NCBI GenBank assembly: GCA_947254645.1
Contig: CAMYDW010000020.1
Span: 1 to 28,462, forward strand
Length of the DNA: 28,462 nt
Direction: 5' to 3'
Source of the DNA: an uncultured Peptococcaceae bacterium
Lineage (GTDB): Bacteria > Bacillota > Peptococcia > Peptococcales > Peptococcaceae
Shown here: positions 15,766-24,454 of the stretch, piece by piece
Layout of the letters: every line of letters starts with the position of its first letter
Numbering within the stretch: position 1 is the first letter of the stretch
Position numbers and translations under genes: made by a program
The notes under the pieces: model-generated
The model's database searches: none
What the model saw: only the letters and a program-made list of their open reading frames with translations
Told to the model about the DNA's origin: nothing

Positions 15766-17170
15766 ACAAACAATTCAGGTGGCACAGTTATTGCCAAAAG
15801 AAATTGTTGAACATCTTAATAAGTATGTTATTGGACAAGATGAAGCCAAGAAACAAATTGCTATTGCAATTCGAAATAGATATCGTCGTAGCCTTCTGCC
15901 TAAAGAGATACAAGAAGAAATTTCACCGAGCAATATGATCATGATAGGTCCTACAGGTGTGGGTAAAACAGAGATCGTTCGACGTGTCTCTAAAATTTTG
16001 GGAACGCCTTTTGTAAAAGTCGAAGCGACGAAATTTACAGAAGTAGGATATGTTGGTCGTGATGTAGAATCCATGATTCGAGACCTATTAGAAGCTTCTA
16101 TTCGAATTGTACGTGAAGAAAAAATAAAACAAGTTCAAGAACAGGCAAAAAAAAATGCAATGGAACGCTTGATTGATTTATTGGTTCCCAAAAAGAAGAA
16201 AAAAGCACCAAATAATCCATTTGAAATGCTCTTGAACAGTTCTTTTACAAATGAAAACTCAGATGATGAAGAAAATGATGAACAGCATCGTAGTAATCAG
16301 AAAGTCATATTTAAAGAGAAATTAAGACGTCATGAATTAGATGACGAAGTCATTGATATTGAAGTAGAAGATAAACGTCAATCTTCAAATGATATGTTAG
16401 CAGCAACAGGCATGGATCAAGTAATGGACGATATGAATCAATTAATGAAAAATGTGCTGCCTGGAAAAAAGAAAAAAAGACGTGTGACTGTTTCTGAAGC
16501 GCATGAGATTCTCACAGAGGAAGAAGCTGAGAAACTGATTGAGGAAGATATTTTATATCAAGAAGCCATTGAGCTAGCTGAAAATCATGGTATTATCTTT
16601 ATTGACGAAATTGATAAAATTGCAGAATCAAATACCATGAATCATGGTGCAGGCGTTTCAAGAGAAGGTGTGCAACGTGATATTCTGCCAATTGTTGAAG
16701 GCTCTGTTATAAAAACAAAGTATGGAAATATTAAAACGGACTATATTCTATTTATTGCTGCCGGTGCTTTCCATGTAAGTCAACCAGAAGATTTGATTCC
16801 AGAACTACAAGGTCGTTTTCCTGTCCGTGTAAATTTAGATTCTTTATCTGAGAGTGACTTTATTAAGATTCTTAGCGATACAGAACATTCGTTACCTTTA
16901 TTATATAAAGAACTTCTAGCAGCGGATCAGTTATCTTTATTATTTACTAAAGAGGGTATAGCAGCTATTGCAAAAATTGCTTATGATCTCAATCAAAATG
17001 AAGAAGATATTGGCGCGAGACGATTAACTTCTGTAATGGAAAAAGTTTTGAGTAATTTGCTTTTTGAAGCAGATGGTAGCGAGAGATCAGTTCTTATCGA
17101 TGAGGACTTTGTTGAGAAATTTAGTAATCAACCAAATAAAAATTGCCAATTGGATAAATATATATTATAG
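15749..17170 (+). CDS. hslU: HslU ATPase subunit (ClpY)
   Basis: HslU unfolds proteins and feeds them to HslV. The 473-residue chain has Walker A GPTGVGKTE (67-75), pore loop GYVGRD (100-105), an I-domain from about 110 to 245 with lysine-rich stretches, Walker B IIFIDEIDK (282-290) and sensor 2 GARRL (422-426). The C-terminus LDKYIL matches the short tail that docks into HslV. The ATG at 15749 is chosen because GAAGGAGA at 15735-15742 precedes it and the protein then starts like its relatives (the conserved part begins at LLPKEIVEHLNKYVIGQ). An in-frame upstream start would lie deep inside hslV. Confidence 0.96.
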   Translation: MSTESRQTIQVAQLLPKEIVEHLNKYVIGQDEAKKQIAIAIRNRYRRSLLPKEIQEEISPSNMIMIGPTGVGKTEIVRRVSKILGTPFVKVEATKFTEVGYVGRDVESMIRDLLEASIRIVREEKIKQVQEQAKKNAMERLIDLLVPKKKKKAPNNPFEMLLNSSFTNENSDDEENDEQHRSNQKVIFKEKLRRHELDDEVIDIEVEDKRQSSNDMLAATGMDQVMDDMNQLMKNVLPGKKKKRRVTVSEAHEILTEEEAEKLIEEDILYQEAIELAENHGIIFIDEIDKIAESNTMNHGAGVSREGVQRDILPIVEGSVIKTKYGNIKTDYILFIAAGAFHVSQPEDLIPELQGRFPVRVNLDSLSESDFIKILSDTEHSLPLLYKELLAADQLSLLFTKEGIAAIAKIAYDLNQNEEDIGARRLTSVMEKVLSNLLFEADGSERSVLIDEDFVEKFSNQPNKNCQLDKYIL

Positions 17171-17181
17171 GGGGAACAAAA

Positions 17182-17985
17182 ATGAGTAGTTTACTTGAAA
17201 AAACACGTCAATTAAATCAAATGCTTCAAAGTGGATCAGCTGAAGATGAAAATTATATTGACTTTAATCAGATTGCTGATACACTTTCTGAAATGATTGA
17301 ATGTAATGTTTATATTTTAGGAGAACATGGTGCATTGTTAGGCCACCATTTTTTAGAGGGATTTAATTGTAGTATTATGGAACATATTATTCTTGATGAA
17401 AAAAGAATGCCTGAAAATTACAATGATGATTTAATTGCCACGGAAAAAACCATTGCAAATATGCCAAATGAAAATAAACTATGCATTTTCCAAGGTAAGG
17501 ACTGTGACTTTGGTGATAAAATTACAACAATTATTCCTGTTTATGCAGGGCATAAGCGTCAAGGAAGTTTGATGCTAGGAAAATTCGATGTTTTATTTAC
17601 CGATGACGATTTGATTCTTGCAGAATATGGTGCAACCATGGTTGGAATCGAAATTTTGAGAAGTAAAACTCAAAGAGAAGCAGCAGAAAGTCGTGAAAGA
17701 ATTGCTGTTCAAATTGCGTTGGATACCTTAAGTTATTCTGAAATGGAAGCAATTGAACATATTTTTTCTGAGCTTGAAGGTGACGAAGGTATTCTTGTAG
17801 CTTCTAAAATTGCTGATAGAGTAGGTATTACGCGCTCTGTTATTGTAAATGCATTAAGAAAGTTTGAATCTGCAGGGGTTATTGAATCAAAGTCATTAGG
17901 AATGAAAGGTACTTATATTAGACTTCTCAACCAATTCCTATTAGAAGGCATTAAAAGTAGAACAAAATCTAAAATCTTAATGTAA
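17182..17985 (+). CDS. codY: GTP- and branched-chain-amino-acid-sensing regulator CodY
   Basis: CodY represses many nutrient-scavenging genes when isoleucine/valine/leucine and GTP are plentiful. The 267-residue protein has the N-terminal GAF ligand domain (about 1-155: MSSLLEKTRQLNQMLQ, then CNVYILGEHG) and a C-terminal winged helix. The recognition part, ASKIADRVGITRSVIVNALR, starts at residue 207 and is followed by KFESAGVIESKSLGMKGTYI, nearly invariant in the family. GGGGGA at 17169-17174 precedes the ATG. It closes the dprA-to-codY cluster as in Bacillus. No strong terminator follows; the next gene has its own promoter. Confidence 0.97.
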   Translation: MSSLLEKTRQLNQMLQSGSAEDENYIDFNQIADTLSEMIECNVYILGEHGALLGHHFLEGFNCSIMEHIILDEKRMPENYNDDLIATEKTIANMPNENKLCIFQGKDCDFGDKITTIIPVYAGHKRQGSLMLGKFDVLFTDDDLILAEYGATMVGIEILRSKTQREAAESRERIAVQIALDTLSYSEMEAIEHIFSELEGDEGILVASKIADRVGITRSVIVNALRKFESAGVIESKSLGMKGTYIRLLNQFLLEGIKSRTKSKILM

Positions 17986-18006
17986 AGAGTATCTTTAGAA
18001 ACTTGC

Positions 18007-18035
18007 TTTACATGGAAATAATGTTTTGTTATGAT
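18007..18035 (+). promoter_or_regulatory. Sigma-A-type promoter of the zinc-ribbon gene
   Basis: TTTACA at 18007-18012 and TATGAT at 18030-18035 are separated by 17 bases. ACTTGC (18001-18006) and GCAAGT (18043-18048) form an inverted repeat flanking this promoter, which may be chance. Confidence 0.65.
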
Positions 18036-18071
18036 ATTTTATGCAAGTAAAATAGAATAGAAGGTGAGAGC

Positions 18072-18674
18072 ATGTATTGTAGCAATTGCGGAAAGAAATT
18101 ATCTGATGACGACTTCTTTTGCTCAAATTGCGGTACACCTGTATCACGACAAGGATTGTTTGAAGAAGAAACTGTTACTCCAGACAATCATCTATCGGAT
18201 TTAAAAGAGGAATTTGATCTTAATGAAACCAGATTATTTAATCCTGAATTATTAAAAGAACCAGACGCATTAGCAGATATTCCAGAAATTCCAGTTATAT
18301 ATTTTTCAGAAGAAGACATACAAGAAAATCATATACCCCTTTCTGATTATTTTTCAGAACATGATATCGAAGAAGATTCTTTATTGGAAGATGAAAAAAA
18401 ATCAAAAAAGAATTTTGCTAGTTTCATACCGGGCTTTTTGAGTAATCTAAAAAAAGAAAAGTCAATAGATTTGGTTGAAACAGACTCTTTTGAAGAGGAT
18501 GAGGCGGATTCTTATGATGAGTCAATAAGTCTAAAAAAAATAATGGTTCCTGTCATTATCATCGGCATAATTATTGGCCTCGTGCTAGGGATGATTATGG
18601 TTCAACCATGGCATAAGGATGCAGAACCAACTGCTACACAAGGTACTGTTATTGTCACAAATACCCTCAAATAA
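18072..18674 (+). CDS. Zinc-ribbon, single-pass membrane protein of unknown function
   Basis: The 200-residue protein begins with a zinc ribbon, MYCSNCGKKLSDDDFFCSNC (Cys3, Cys6, Cys17, Cys20). A long acidic, low-complexity linker (about residues 30-150, many E/D/S) follows. A hydrophobic segment, IMVPVIIIGIIIGLVLGMIM, sits at 157-176, with a short threonine-rich tail. With no signal peptide, the ribbon and linker are probably cytoplasmic and the tail outside. This type of protein is common in Firmicutes and usually has no assigned role. AGGTGAG at 18062-18068 precedes the ATG. It is transcribed from its own promoter and ends in the terminator shared with the aminopeptidase gene on the other strand. 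Confidence 0.8.
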   Translation: MYCSNCGKKLSDDDFFCSNCGTPVSRQGLFEEETVTPDNHLSDLKEEFDLNETRLFNPELLKEPDALADIPEIPVIYFSEEDIQENHIPLSDYFSEHDIEEDSLLEDEKKSKKNFASFIPGFLSNLKKEKSIDLVETDSFEEDEADSYDESISLKKIMVPVIIIGIIIGLVLGMIMVQPWHKDAEPTATQGTVIVTNTLK

Positions 18675-18715
18675 AAAAAGAAGGAAGAGTTTTCTTCCTT
18701 CTTTTTTTATTTGAG
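18666..18715. terminator. Bidirectional terminator between convergent genes
   Basis: The 23-base arm 18666-18688 is perfectly complementary to 18693-18715, with a four-base loop. Each arm carries an A- or T-tract, so it can work on both strands. The arms include the stop codons of both the zinc-ribbon gene and the aminopeptidase gene. Confidence 0.92.
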
Positions 18716-19816
18716 ATATTCAGGGTTAAGACATTGTAGCTCGGTGGGAACGAATAGACCATCTTTTCTTATGAGTCTATCATCAAAGTATATCTCGCCG
18801 CCACCATGATTGATGTCTTGCATAAGAATCAGATCCCAGTGAACATCGGATTTATTACCATTGGGTGCATCATCGTAACATGCTCCTGGCGTGAAATGAA
18901 TACTTCCAGAAATTTTTTCATCAAACAAAATATCCTTCATAGGGTTCTGGATATAAGGATTCAAACCAATACCAAACTCACCGATATATCTAGCACCTTC
19001 ATCTGTGTCTAATATATTATTTAATCTTTCGGTATCATTTGAGGTAGCTTGAATAATTTTTCCGTTTTCAAAAGTAAAGGATACATCTTCAAAAACAAAT
19101 CCCTGATAAAGAGAAGGGGTATTGTATGTGATGGTGCCGTTAATGCTATTTTTTTCTGGTGCTGTATAAACTTCTCCATCTGGAATATTGCATTCACCTG
19201 CACACTTAATGCTTGGAATGTCTTTTATAGAGAATGTTAAATCTGTTCCAGGTGCAACAATATGGACTTGATCAGTTTGGTTGAGATAACGAACGAGTAC
19301 ATCCATGGCTTGACTCATTTTTTGATAATCTAAATTACAAACATCGAAATAAAAATCTTCAAATGCTTCCGTACTCATATTTGCTAATTGTGCCATGGAA
19401 GCATTTGGATAACGTAGAATGACCCACTTACTATGATTCACACGTTGATCTAGCACTTTTGAGTAAATTTTATTTTGTAAAATAATCTTTTCTGTCGGCA
19501 CATCAGAAAATTCAGCGATATTATCGCTCGCTCTAATAGAGATATAGGCATCCATACCCTGCATTTGTTCAAGCAATAATTTTTCATTAAAAAGAAGCTG
19601 TTCTTCAGTAGCACCCATTAACATGGTGCGACTTAATAGTGGATCGGAGATTTTTAAATATGGATAAGCCTCAATAGCGTAAACTTCTTCAATGATTTTC
19701 TTTGCTAAAGGGTACGTTTCTTTGCCGGTAACTTCAATAAGGATTTTCTCTTTTCTCTTTAGTTTTGTTGAATAATGTACAAGATTATGAGCTAATTTGT
19801 TAATACGTGGATCCAT
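18707..19816 (-). CDS. M29-family aminopeptidase
   Basis: This 369-residue protein belongs to the thermophilic-type metalloaminopeptidases (AmpS/PepS/aminopeptidase T), two-metal cytosolic enzymes that trim N-terminal residues. Likely metal or catalytic residues in family positions are Glu208 (AGECNIPDGE), Glu280 (YIGEFGIGLNP), His307 (SIHFTPGACY), Tyr314, and His326 with Asp328 (SDVHWDLI). It is a little shorter than the usual 400-415, and the N-terminal domain is the part that looks shorter. AAAGGG nine bases upstream supports the ATG at 19816. It is the last gene of a minus-strand operon after ttcA and comM, 15 bases behind comM. Peptide specificity cannot be read from sequence. Confidence 0.92.
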   Translation of the reverse strand: MDPRINKLAHNLVHYSTKLKRKEKILIEVTGKETYPLAKKIIEEVYAIEAYPYLKISDPLLSRTMLMGATEEQLLFNEKLLLEQMQGMDAYISIRASDNIAEFSDVPTEKIILQNKIYSKVLDQRVNHSKWVILRYPNASMAQLANMSTEAFEDFYFDVCNLDYQKMSQAMDVLVRYLNQTDQVHIVAPGTDLTFSIKDIPSIKCAGECNIPDGEVYTAPEKNSINGTITYNTPSLYQGFVFEDVSFTFENGKIIQATSNDTERLNNILDTDEGARYIGEFGIGLNPYIQNPMKDILFDEKISGSIHFTPGACYDDAPNGNKSDVHWDLILMQDINHGGGEIYFDDRLIRKDGLFVPTELQCLNPEYLK

Positions 19817-19831
19817 ATATTATCCCTTTCT

Positions 19832-21364
19832 TTAATGCCATACGGCTTTGTCTAATGAACGATATTGAATTGCTTCAGCAATATGATGAGATTGAATAGA
19901 GGGCGAATTATCTAGATCAGCGATGGTTCTAGATAATTTTAAAATACGATTATGTGCTCTTGCAGAAATACCTAATTTATCAAAGGAACGTTCCAATAAA
20001 TTTTTGGATGTTGTATCTAATTGACAGTATTTGCGAATATGTTGTTGATTCATATTTGCATTACAAAAAATAGGATCTTTTTCAAATCTTTTCAATTGAA
20101 GATTACGAGCTTTTATCACTCTCTGTCGTATGATTGCAGAAGATTCTTCAATCATTTCAGGATTATATAAATCTTGAAATGAAATTGGAAGCAATTCCAA
20201 TTGTAAATCAAAACGGTCGAGTAATGGACCCGATACTTTATGTTGATATCTGGTGATAGCTCCAGAAGAACATGTACAGTTGTGTTTAGGATCATTTAAA
20301 TAGCCACATGGGCATGGGTTCATCGAAGCGACTAAAAGAAAATTGCACGGATAAGTCATTTGGGCGTTGACACGTGAAATTGTGACAACGCCATCTTCTA
20401 AAGGTTGTCGCAATGCTTCCATTAAATCTTTTCTGTACTCTGGAAACTCATCCATAAACAACACACCATTGTGACTTAAAGTCACTTCACCAGGAGAAGG
20501 AATACGTCCACCACCAATAAGACTTGCAGGTGATGCCGTATGATGTGGAGCGCGAAAAGGTCTAGTAGTAATTAAAGGAAAATCGTTTGGAAGTAAGCCA
20601 GCAATCGAATGAATCTTTGTGCACTCTATGGCTTCCTCTGTTGTCAATGGTGGTAAAATAGACGGAAATGCTCGAGCAAGCATGGTTTTCCCTGACCCTG
20701 GAGAGCCAATCATAATGATATTGTGTCCGCCAGCAGCAGCAATCTCTAAGGCACGTTTTGCTTCGTGTTGTCCTTTTATATCAGAAAAATCATTTTCTGT
20801 ATTTTGTGCCTTTTGGAGATAGTTTGCAACATCTGGAACTGGTTCAGAAGAGTAGTTATTTGGGATAGTTAAGAAATTAATAACATCTGTTAGGTGAGAA
20901 AACCCGAACGTTTTAGTACCACCAATGGCTGATTCTACAGCATTTTCTTTAGGAGTTACAAGCGAAATATTTTTATCCTTGAAGTAAATAGAGATCGGAA
21001 GTAGCCCTTTGATAGAACGAATAGCCCCATCTAAACTTAATTCTCCTAGAAAAACTTTATCTGTCAAACTCTCTAATGGCACCTGTTCAGTCGCAGCGAG
21101 TATTGCAATAGCAATCGCCAAATCAAAAGAGGGGCCCTCTTTTTTTAAGTCAGCAGGGGCGAGATTAATAACAATACGTCTCGGTGGAAAGTCAAACCCT
21201 GAATTTTTCAAAGCAGTTCTAACTCTTTCCTTACTTTCTTTAACAGACGTGTCGGGTAAGCCAACAATATCCCAAGAAGGAAGTCCGTGGCTACTATCAA
21301 TTTCAATTTGAATCTCATGAACGGATAAGCCAATAAGTGCAGCACTCTTAATCTTAGCCAACAT
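19832..21364 (-). CDS. comM: ComM/YifB Mg-chelatase-like AAA+ ATPase
   Basis: ComM is a hexameric helicase that speeds branch migration of DNA taken up by transformation. The 510-residue protein has an N-terminal Lon-like fold (about 1-170), Walker A GSPGSGKT (220-227), RAPHHTASPASLIGGG, Walker B VLFMDEFPE (301-309) and LLDRFDL with the arginine finger (about 381-387). Between them, NPCPCGYLNDPKHNCTC has four cysteines that look zinc-binding. The C-terminal helical domain ends at about 507. An ATG at 21370 lies one base from its Shine-Dalgarno AAGGAG, whereas the in-frame ATG at 21364 has seven-base spacing and the family-like start MLAKIKSAALIGL, so the second is chosen. It sits between ttcA and the aminopeptidase in one operon. 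Confidence 0.94.
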   Translation of the reverse strand: MLAKIKSAALIGLSVHEIQIEIDSSHGLPSWDIVGLPDTSVKESKERVRTALKNSGFDFPPRRIVINLAPADLKKEGPSFDLAIAIAILAATEQVPLESLTDKVFLGELSLDGAIRSIKGLLPISIYFKDKNISLVTPKENAVESAIGGTKTFGFSHLTDVINFLTIPNNYSSEPVPDVANYLQKAQNTENDFSDIKGQHEAKRALEIAAAGGHNIIMIGSPGSGKTMLARAFPSILPPLTTEEAIECTKIHSIAGLLPNDFPLITTRPFRAPHHTASPASLIGGGRIPSPGEVTLSHNGVLFMDEFPEYRKDLMEALRQPLEDGVVTISRVNAQMTYPCNFLLVASMNPCPCGYLNDPKHNCTCSSGAITRYQHKVSGPLLDRFDLQLELLPISFQDLYNPEMIEESSAIIRQRVIKARNLQLKRFEKDPIFCNANMNQQHIRKYCQLDTTSKNLLERSFDKLGISARAHNRILKLSRTIADLDNSPSIQSHHIAEAIQYRSLDKAVWH

Positions 21365-21386
21365 AAGCATTCTCCTTTATAGGTAG

Positions 21387-22121
21387 CTATACTTTGTATT
21401 TATGCCATAAATCCTTTTCAATTCCACTCATCATTCTTTCACGAATCAGTGGATTATCTTTGGAAAGCTCTTTAATCAATTGTTTTTCTTTACTACGCGT
21501 GGTGTAGCCGTCAGCAGGGCATTTATTGACGATGACTGGCAGAGATAATTGCCGAGAAATTTTTATGATATCAGACTCTAAGACATAAACCATTGGTCTA
21601 ATAACTGTCACTTCCGCTCTTGTTAGATATGCTTTTGGTGCAAAAGTTTGAATATGTCCTTCATAGAATGTACTCATGAGAAATGTTTCAATAACATCAT
21701 CCAAATGATGTCCAAGAGCAACTTTATTACAGTTGTTTTCGTGTGCCCAGCTATTGATGGCGCCTCTTCTCATCCGTGCACATAGTGAGCAGGGATTTTT
21801 CTCTTTCCTTTCTTCAAAAATAATGGGACCAATTTGACTTGGTATGATTTCAAAAGGCACTTCTAATTTTTCACATAATGCTTTTAATGAAGTATAGTCG
21901 TTATTCCAGCCCATATCTAATGAAACTGCTTTTAGATTAAATTGGCAAGGTAAGGTGCGTTGTAATACGGCTAATGCATAGAGCATTAATGTACTATCTT
22001 TTCCTCCTGATAAAGCAACTGCGATTGTATCATTTTCTTCAATGAGATGATAATCACGACTAGCTTTACGCATTTTAGAGAATAAATCCTTATTATAGGG
22101 ACGCCATTCTTTTGCTTTCAA
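21387..22121 (-). CDS. ttcA: TtcA-family tRNA 2-thiolation protein (PP-loop ATPase)
   Basis: TtcA-type enzymes adenylate a tRNA cytidine (position 32 in E. coli) and replace oxygen by sulfur using an Fe-S cluster. The PP-loop SGGKDST, CSLCARMRRG with its CxxC, GHHLDDVIETFLMSTFYEG and a third cysteine in NKCPADG agree with the TtcA pattern of two plus one cluster cysteines. TilS lacks these cysteines. An in-frame GTG at 22133 overlaps the Shine-Dalgarno AAGGAG (22138-22133). The TTG at 22121 is 11 bases downstream of it and gives 244 residues, so it is preferred with some doubt. First gene of the operon, 22 bases before comM. The exact tRNA substrate is not proven by sequence. Confidence 0.88.
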   Translation of the reverse strand: MKAKEWRPYNKDLFSKMRKASRDYHLIEENDTIAVALSGGKDSTLMLYALAVLQRTLPCQFNLKAVSLDMGWNNDYTSLKALCEKLEVPFEIIPSQIGPIIFEERKEKNPCSLCARMRRGAINSWAHENNCNKVALGHHLDDVIETFLMSTFYEGHIQTFAPKAYLTRAEVTVIRPMVYVLESDIIKISRQLSLPVIVNKCPADGYTTRSKEKQLIKELSKDNPLIRERMMSGIEKDLWHKYKV

Positions 22122-22155
22122 ATATGTATACACTCCTTAATTGATGTTTAATATT

Positions 22156-22185
22156 ATTATACGAATTTTCCTGAGGTTTGGTCAA
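22156..22185 (-). promoter_or_regulatory. Promoter of the ttcA-comM-aminopeptidase operon
   Basis: On the minus strand, TTGACC (22185-22180) and TATAAT (22161-22156) are 18 bases apart. Transcription would start near 22149, only a short leader before ttcA. Confidence 0.75.
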
Positions 22186-22209
22186 GGTGAAGTACGAAAT
22201 CATATATTG

Positions 22210-22238
22210 TTGAGTTCACCGAAAAATTATTCTATAAT
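22210..22238 (+). promoter_or_regulatory. Promoter of the phosphodiester glycosidase gene
   Basis: TTGAGT (22210-22215) and TATAAT (22233-22238) are 17 bases apart, followed by AAGGAGG at 22248-22254. It is divergent from the ttcA promoter. Confidence 0.8.
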
Positions 22239-22260
22239 AAATAGACAAGGAGGGAAAATC

Positions 22261-24348
22261 ATGAAATTGAATCACTTGAAAAAAATCTTTAAATATACAT
22301 CAGCATTCGGGTTATGTAGTCTATTATTTTCAGGCGTGTTAATGGCATCTGATGTACCAGAAAAAACTTTTGAGGAGCCCATTGCCCCAGGGGTGCTACA
22401 TCAATCTTATGAGTGGATGACTAATTATGGCAATATTCATTTTGATATCTTACAATGTGATTTGAATAATCCAAATTTGGATTTAAAATTAGTTGCAGGG
22501 GCAGGGGAATATACAAAAAGAGCGACTGTTTCTGCTATGGCAAATAGAACTAATGCAGTAGCATTATTGAATGGCGATTTTTTTAATATGAGTTTACAAG
22601 GTGCACCAATTGGTCCATCCATTGTTAATAATCGTTTGCAATCTTCTCCTGCAAAAATCGCAGGTATTTTCTCTTTAGGGATTGATCAAAATAATACTGC
22701 ATATATTGAACCCTTTAGCTACAGAGGTTCATTAACAGCCGAGGATGGAGTCAGCTATCCGATTGATGGATTAAATAAGACTTATTATTGGCATGATCCA
22801 TCTGGTCAAGAAAGTCATACAGATACCATTCAATTATATAACGACTTTTGGGGTTCAAGCTCAAGAGGACATGCGACCAATACAGAAGTATTAGTCAATG
22901 CACAAGGTGTTGTAGAAAATATATCTCAGAATAGCACGTTGCCTTATGAGGTGCCTGATTCAAAATATATTCTTCAAGTGAATGGTAAAGCTGAAAATTT
23001 TATAAAAGAGCATTGTCCGATTGGTTCTAAAGTAATCATTCAATCTGATATTTCACCAAACAAAAACTGGAAATTTTTAGTTGGTGGACATGGTTTGCTC
23101 ACTGAAAATGGTCATATGGTGCCTTATACAAAAGACTTAAATGCGCTAGCGGGTGTGAGAGCTCGTAGTGCTGCTGCAATTTCTCAAGATGGCAAAACAT
23201 TATGGTTCATTTGTGCAGAGGGACGTACCGCGAGGAGTGCAGGCATTCATTTGTCATCCCTTGGCTATTTCATTGAATCTATAGGTGGATATAAGAGTGT
23301 GAACCTAGATGGAGGCGGTTCAACGACAATGGTGCTAAAGCATTTAGGGGACTTTAATCGCTCTACTGTTGTCGCACCAGAAGGATATGGAAGACAACGC
23401 TCTGTTGTCAATGGCATTGGGATTTATAATTCTATGCCAGAAAGCACCATTGCCGGATATCGTTTATCAGGACCTGATGAAATGGTTATTGGTGAAACAG
23501 GACTGTTCTACATTCAAAAAGCTTGGGATACGAATTTACATCCTAAACAACCAACAGACACATCTTATACATGGAGCATTGATCATCCAACATATGGTGC
23601 TTGGGCAGGTCAATATTTTTTAGCATTGAAACCAGGAGATATATCTGTTCGCTCAGCCTCTGCAGAGGGAATTGCAGAAGAAAAGAAAGTACATATTCAC
23701 GGTTCTGAATTTATTTCGAGTCTTTCCTTAAAAACAGAACGTTTTATTGTTGGAGAAAATTCATCGTTTAATAGTACCTTGTTTGCAACATTAAAAGATG
23801 GTAGAAAAGTCATGCTAAGCCCAAAAGTTGCGACTTGGTCTATAGAAGGGTTTACAGGAAATGTGAATGAGGGATATAGCACTATTGCCAGTTGTAATAA
23901 TTTAGCCAATGGTAAAATTATTGCTGAAGTTGGTGATTTAAAAGCGGAAGCGTTACTAGGTAATGAAGCCTTTAATTTACTCGACTTATATATTAATCAA
24001 TCAACTTATTGGCTTAATGGAAAAGAATATATGACAGATCAGCCACCAATTATAATTAATAGCAGAACGATGATTCCTCTCCGTTTGCTTGCAGAAAGTT
24101 TAGGAGGTGAAGTAAGCTGGAACTCAGATGATAGAATTGCTGAAGTGCAATACCAAAATAACCATCTGCGATTACCAATTGATAAAGCAGAAATAGTAGT
24201 TAATAACAAAAAAATTATTATTGATACCCCTGCACAGATTATCAATAATAGAACAATGGTACCAATTCGATTTATCAGTGAAGCTTTAGGAATGAATATA
24301 GAATATAATGCAACGAATAATGTTGTTTCAGTGACAGCTCAAAAATAA
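22261..24348 (+). CDS. Secreted phosphodiester glycosidase with C-terminal stalk domain
   Basis: This 695-residue protein starts with a signal peptide (MKLNHLKKIFK, then FGLCSLLFSGVLMA; cut probably near residue 29). Residues about 60-390 form a phosphodiester glycosidase (NAGPA, PF09992) domain. Its marks are ALLNGDFFNM (101-110), VGGHGLL (274-280), AGVRARSAAAISQDGKTLWF (297-316) and the catalytic-site NLDGGGSTTMV (348-358). About 395-570 looks like two beta-sandwich, Ig-like segments. About 575-692 contains two copper-amine-oxidase N-terminal (stalk, PF07833) repeats: NSRTMIPLRLLAESLGGEV and NNRTMVPIRFISEALGMNI. The substrate is probably a sugar phosphodiester of a cell-wall or surface polymer, but this is inferred. 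The ATG at 22261 fits AAGGAGG and the signal peptide; an upstream in-frame ATG at 22141 has neither. Confidence 0.88.
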   Translation: MKLNHLKKIFKYTSAFGLCSLLFSGVLMASDVPEKTFEEPIAPGVLHQSYEWMTNYGNIHFDILQCDLNNPNLDLKLVAGAGEYTKRATVSAMANRTNAVALLNGDFFNMSLQGAPIGPSIVNNRLQSSPAKIAGIFSLGIDQNNTAYIEPFSYRGSLTAEDGVSYPIDGLNKTYYWHDPSGQESHTDTIQLYNDFWGSSSRGHATNTEVLVNAQGVVENISQNSTLPYEVPDSKYILQVNGKAENFIKEHCPIGSKVIIQSDISPNKNWKFLVGGHGLLTENGHMVPYTKDLNALAGVRARSAAAISQDGKTLWFICAEGRTARSAGIHLSSLGYFIESIGGYKSVNLDGGGSTTMVLKHLGDFNRSTVVAPEGYGRQRSVVNGIGIYNSMPESTIAGYRLSGPDEMVIGETGLFYIQKAWDTNLHPKQPTDTSYTWSIDHPTYGAWAGQYFLALKPGDISVRSASAEGIAEEKKVHIHGSEFISSLSLKTERFIVGENSSFNSTLFATLKDGRKVMLSPKVATWSIEGFTGNVNEGYSTIASCNNLANGKIIAEVGDLKAEALLGNEAFNLLDLYINQSTYWLNGKEYMTDQPPIIINSRTMIPLRLLAESLGGEVSWNSDDRIAEVQYQNNHLRLPIDKAEIVVNNKKIIIDTPAQIINNRTMVPIRFISEALGMNIEYNATNNVVSVTAQK

Positions 24349-24401
24349 AAACATGGTCGATAAGTATTTGAGATTCTCTCATGCTTATCGACCATGTTTT
24401 T
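24347..24401. terminator. Bidirectional terminator between convergent genes
   Basis: AAAAACATGGTCGATAAG at 24347-24364 pairs perfectly over 18 bases with 24384-24401. The arm ends are A- and T-tracts. It serves the glycosidase gene on the plus strand and the 93-residue gene on the minus strand. Confidence 0.92.
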
Positions 24402-24454
24402 ATTTTATAGTAAAATATCAGACATTATATATTTATTTTAATATCTCCTTTAGT

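Noticed and set aside
22141..22260. Upstream extension of the glycosidase frame to an ATG at 22141
   Set aside because: The extension would run through the divergent promoters and add 40 residues before a clear signal peptide; AAGGAGG supports the ATG at 22261.
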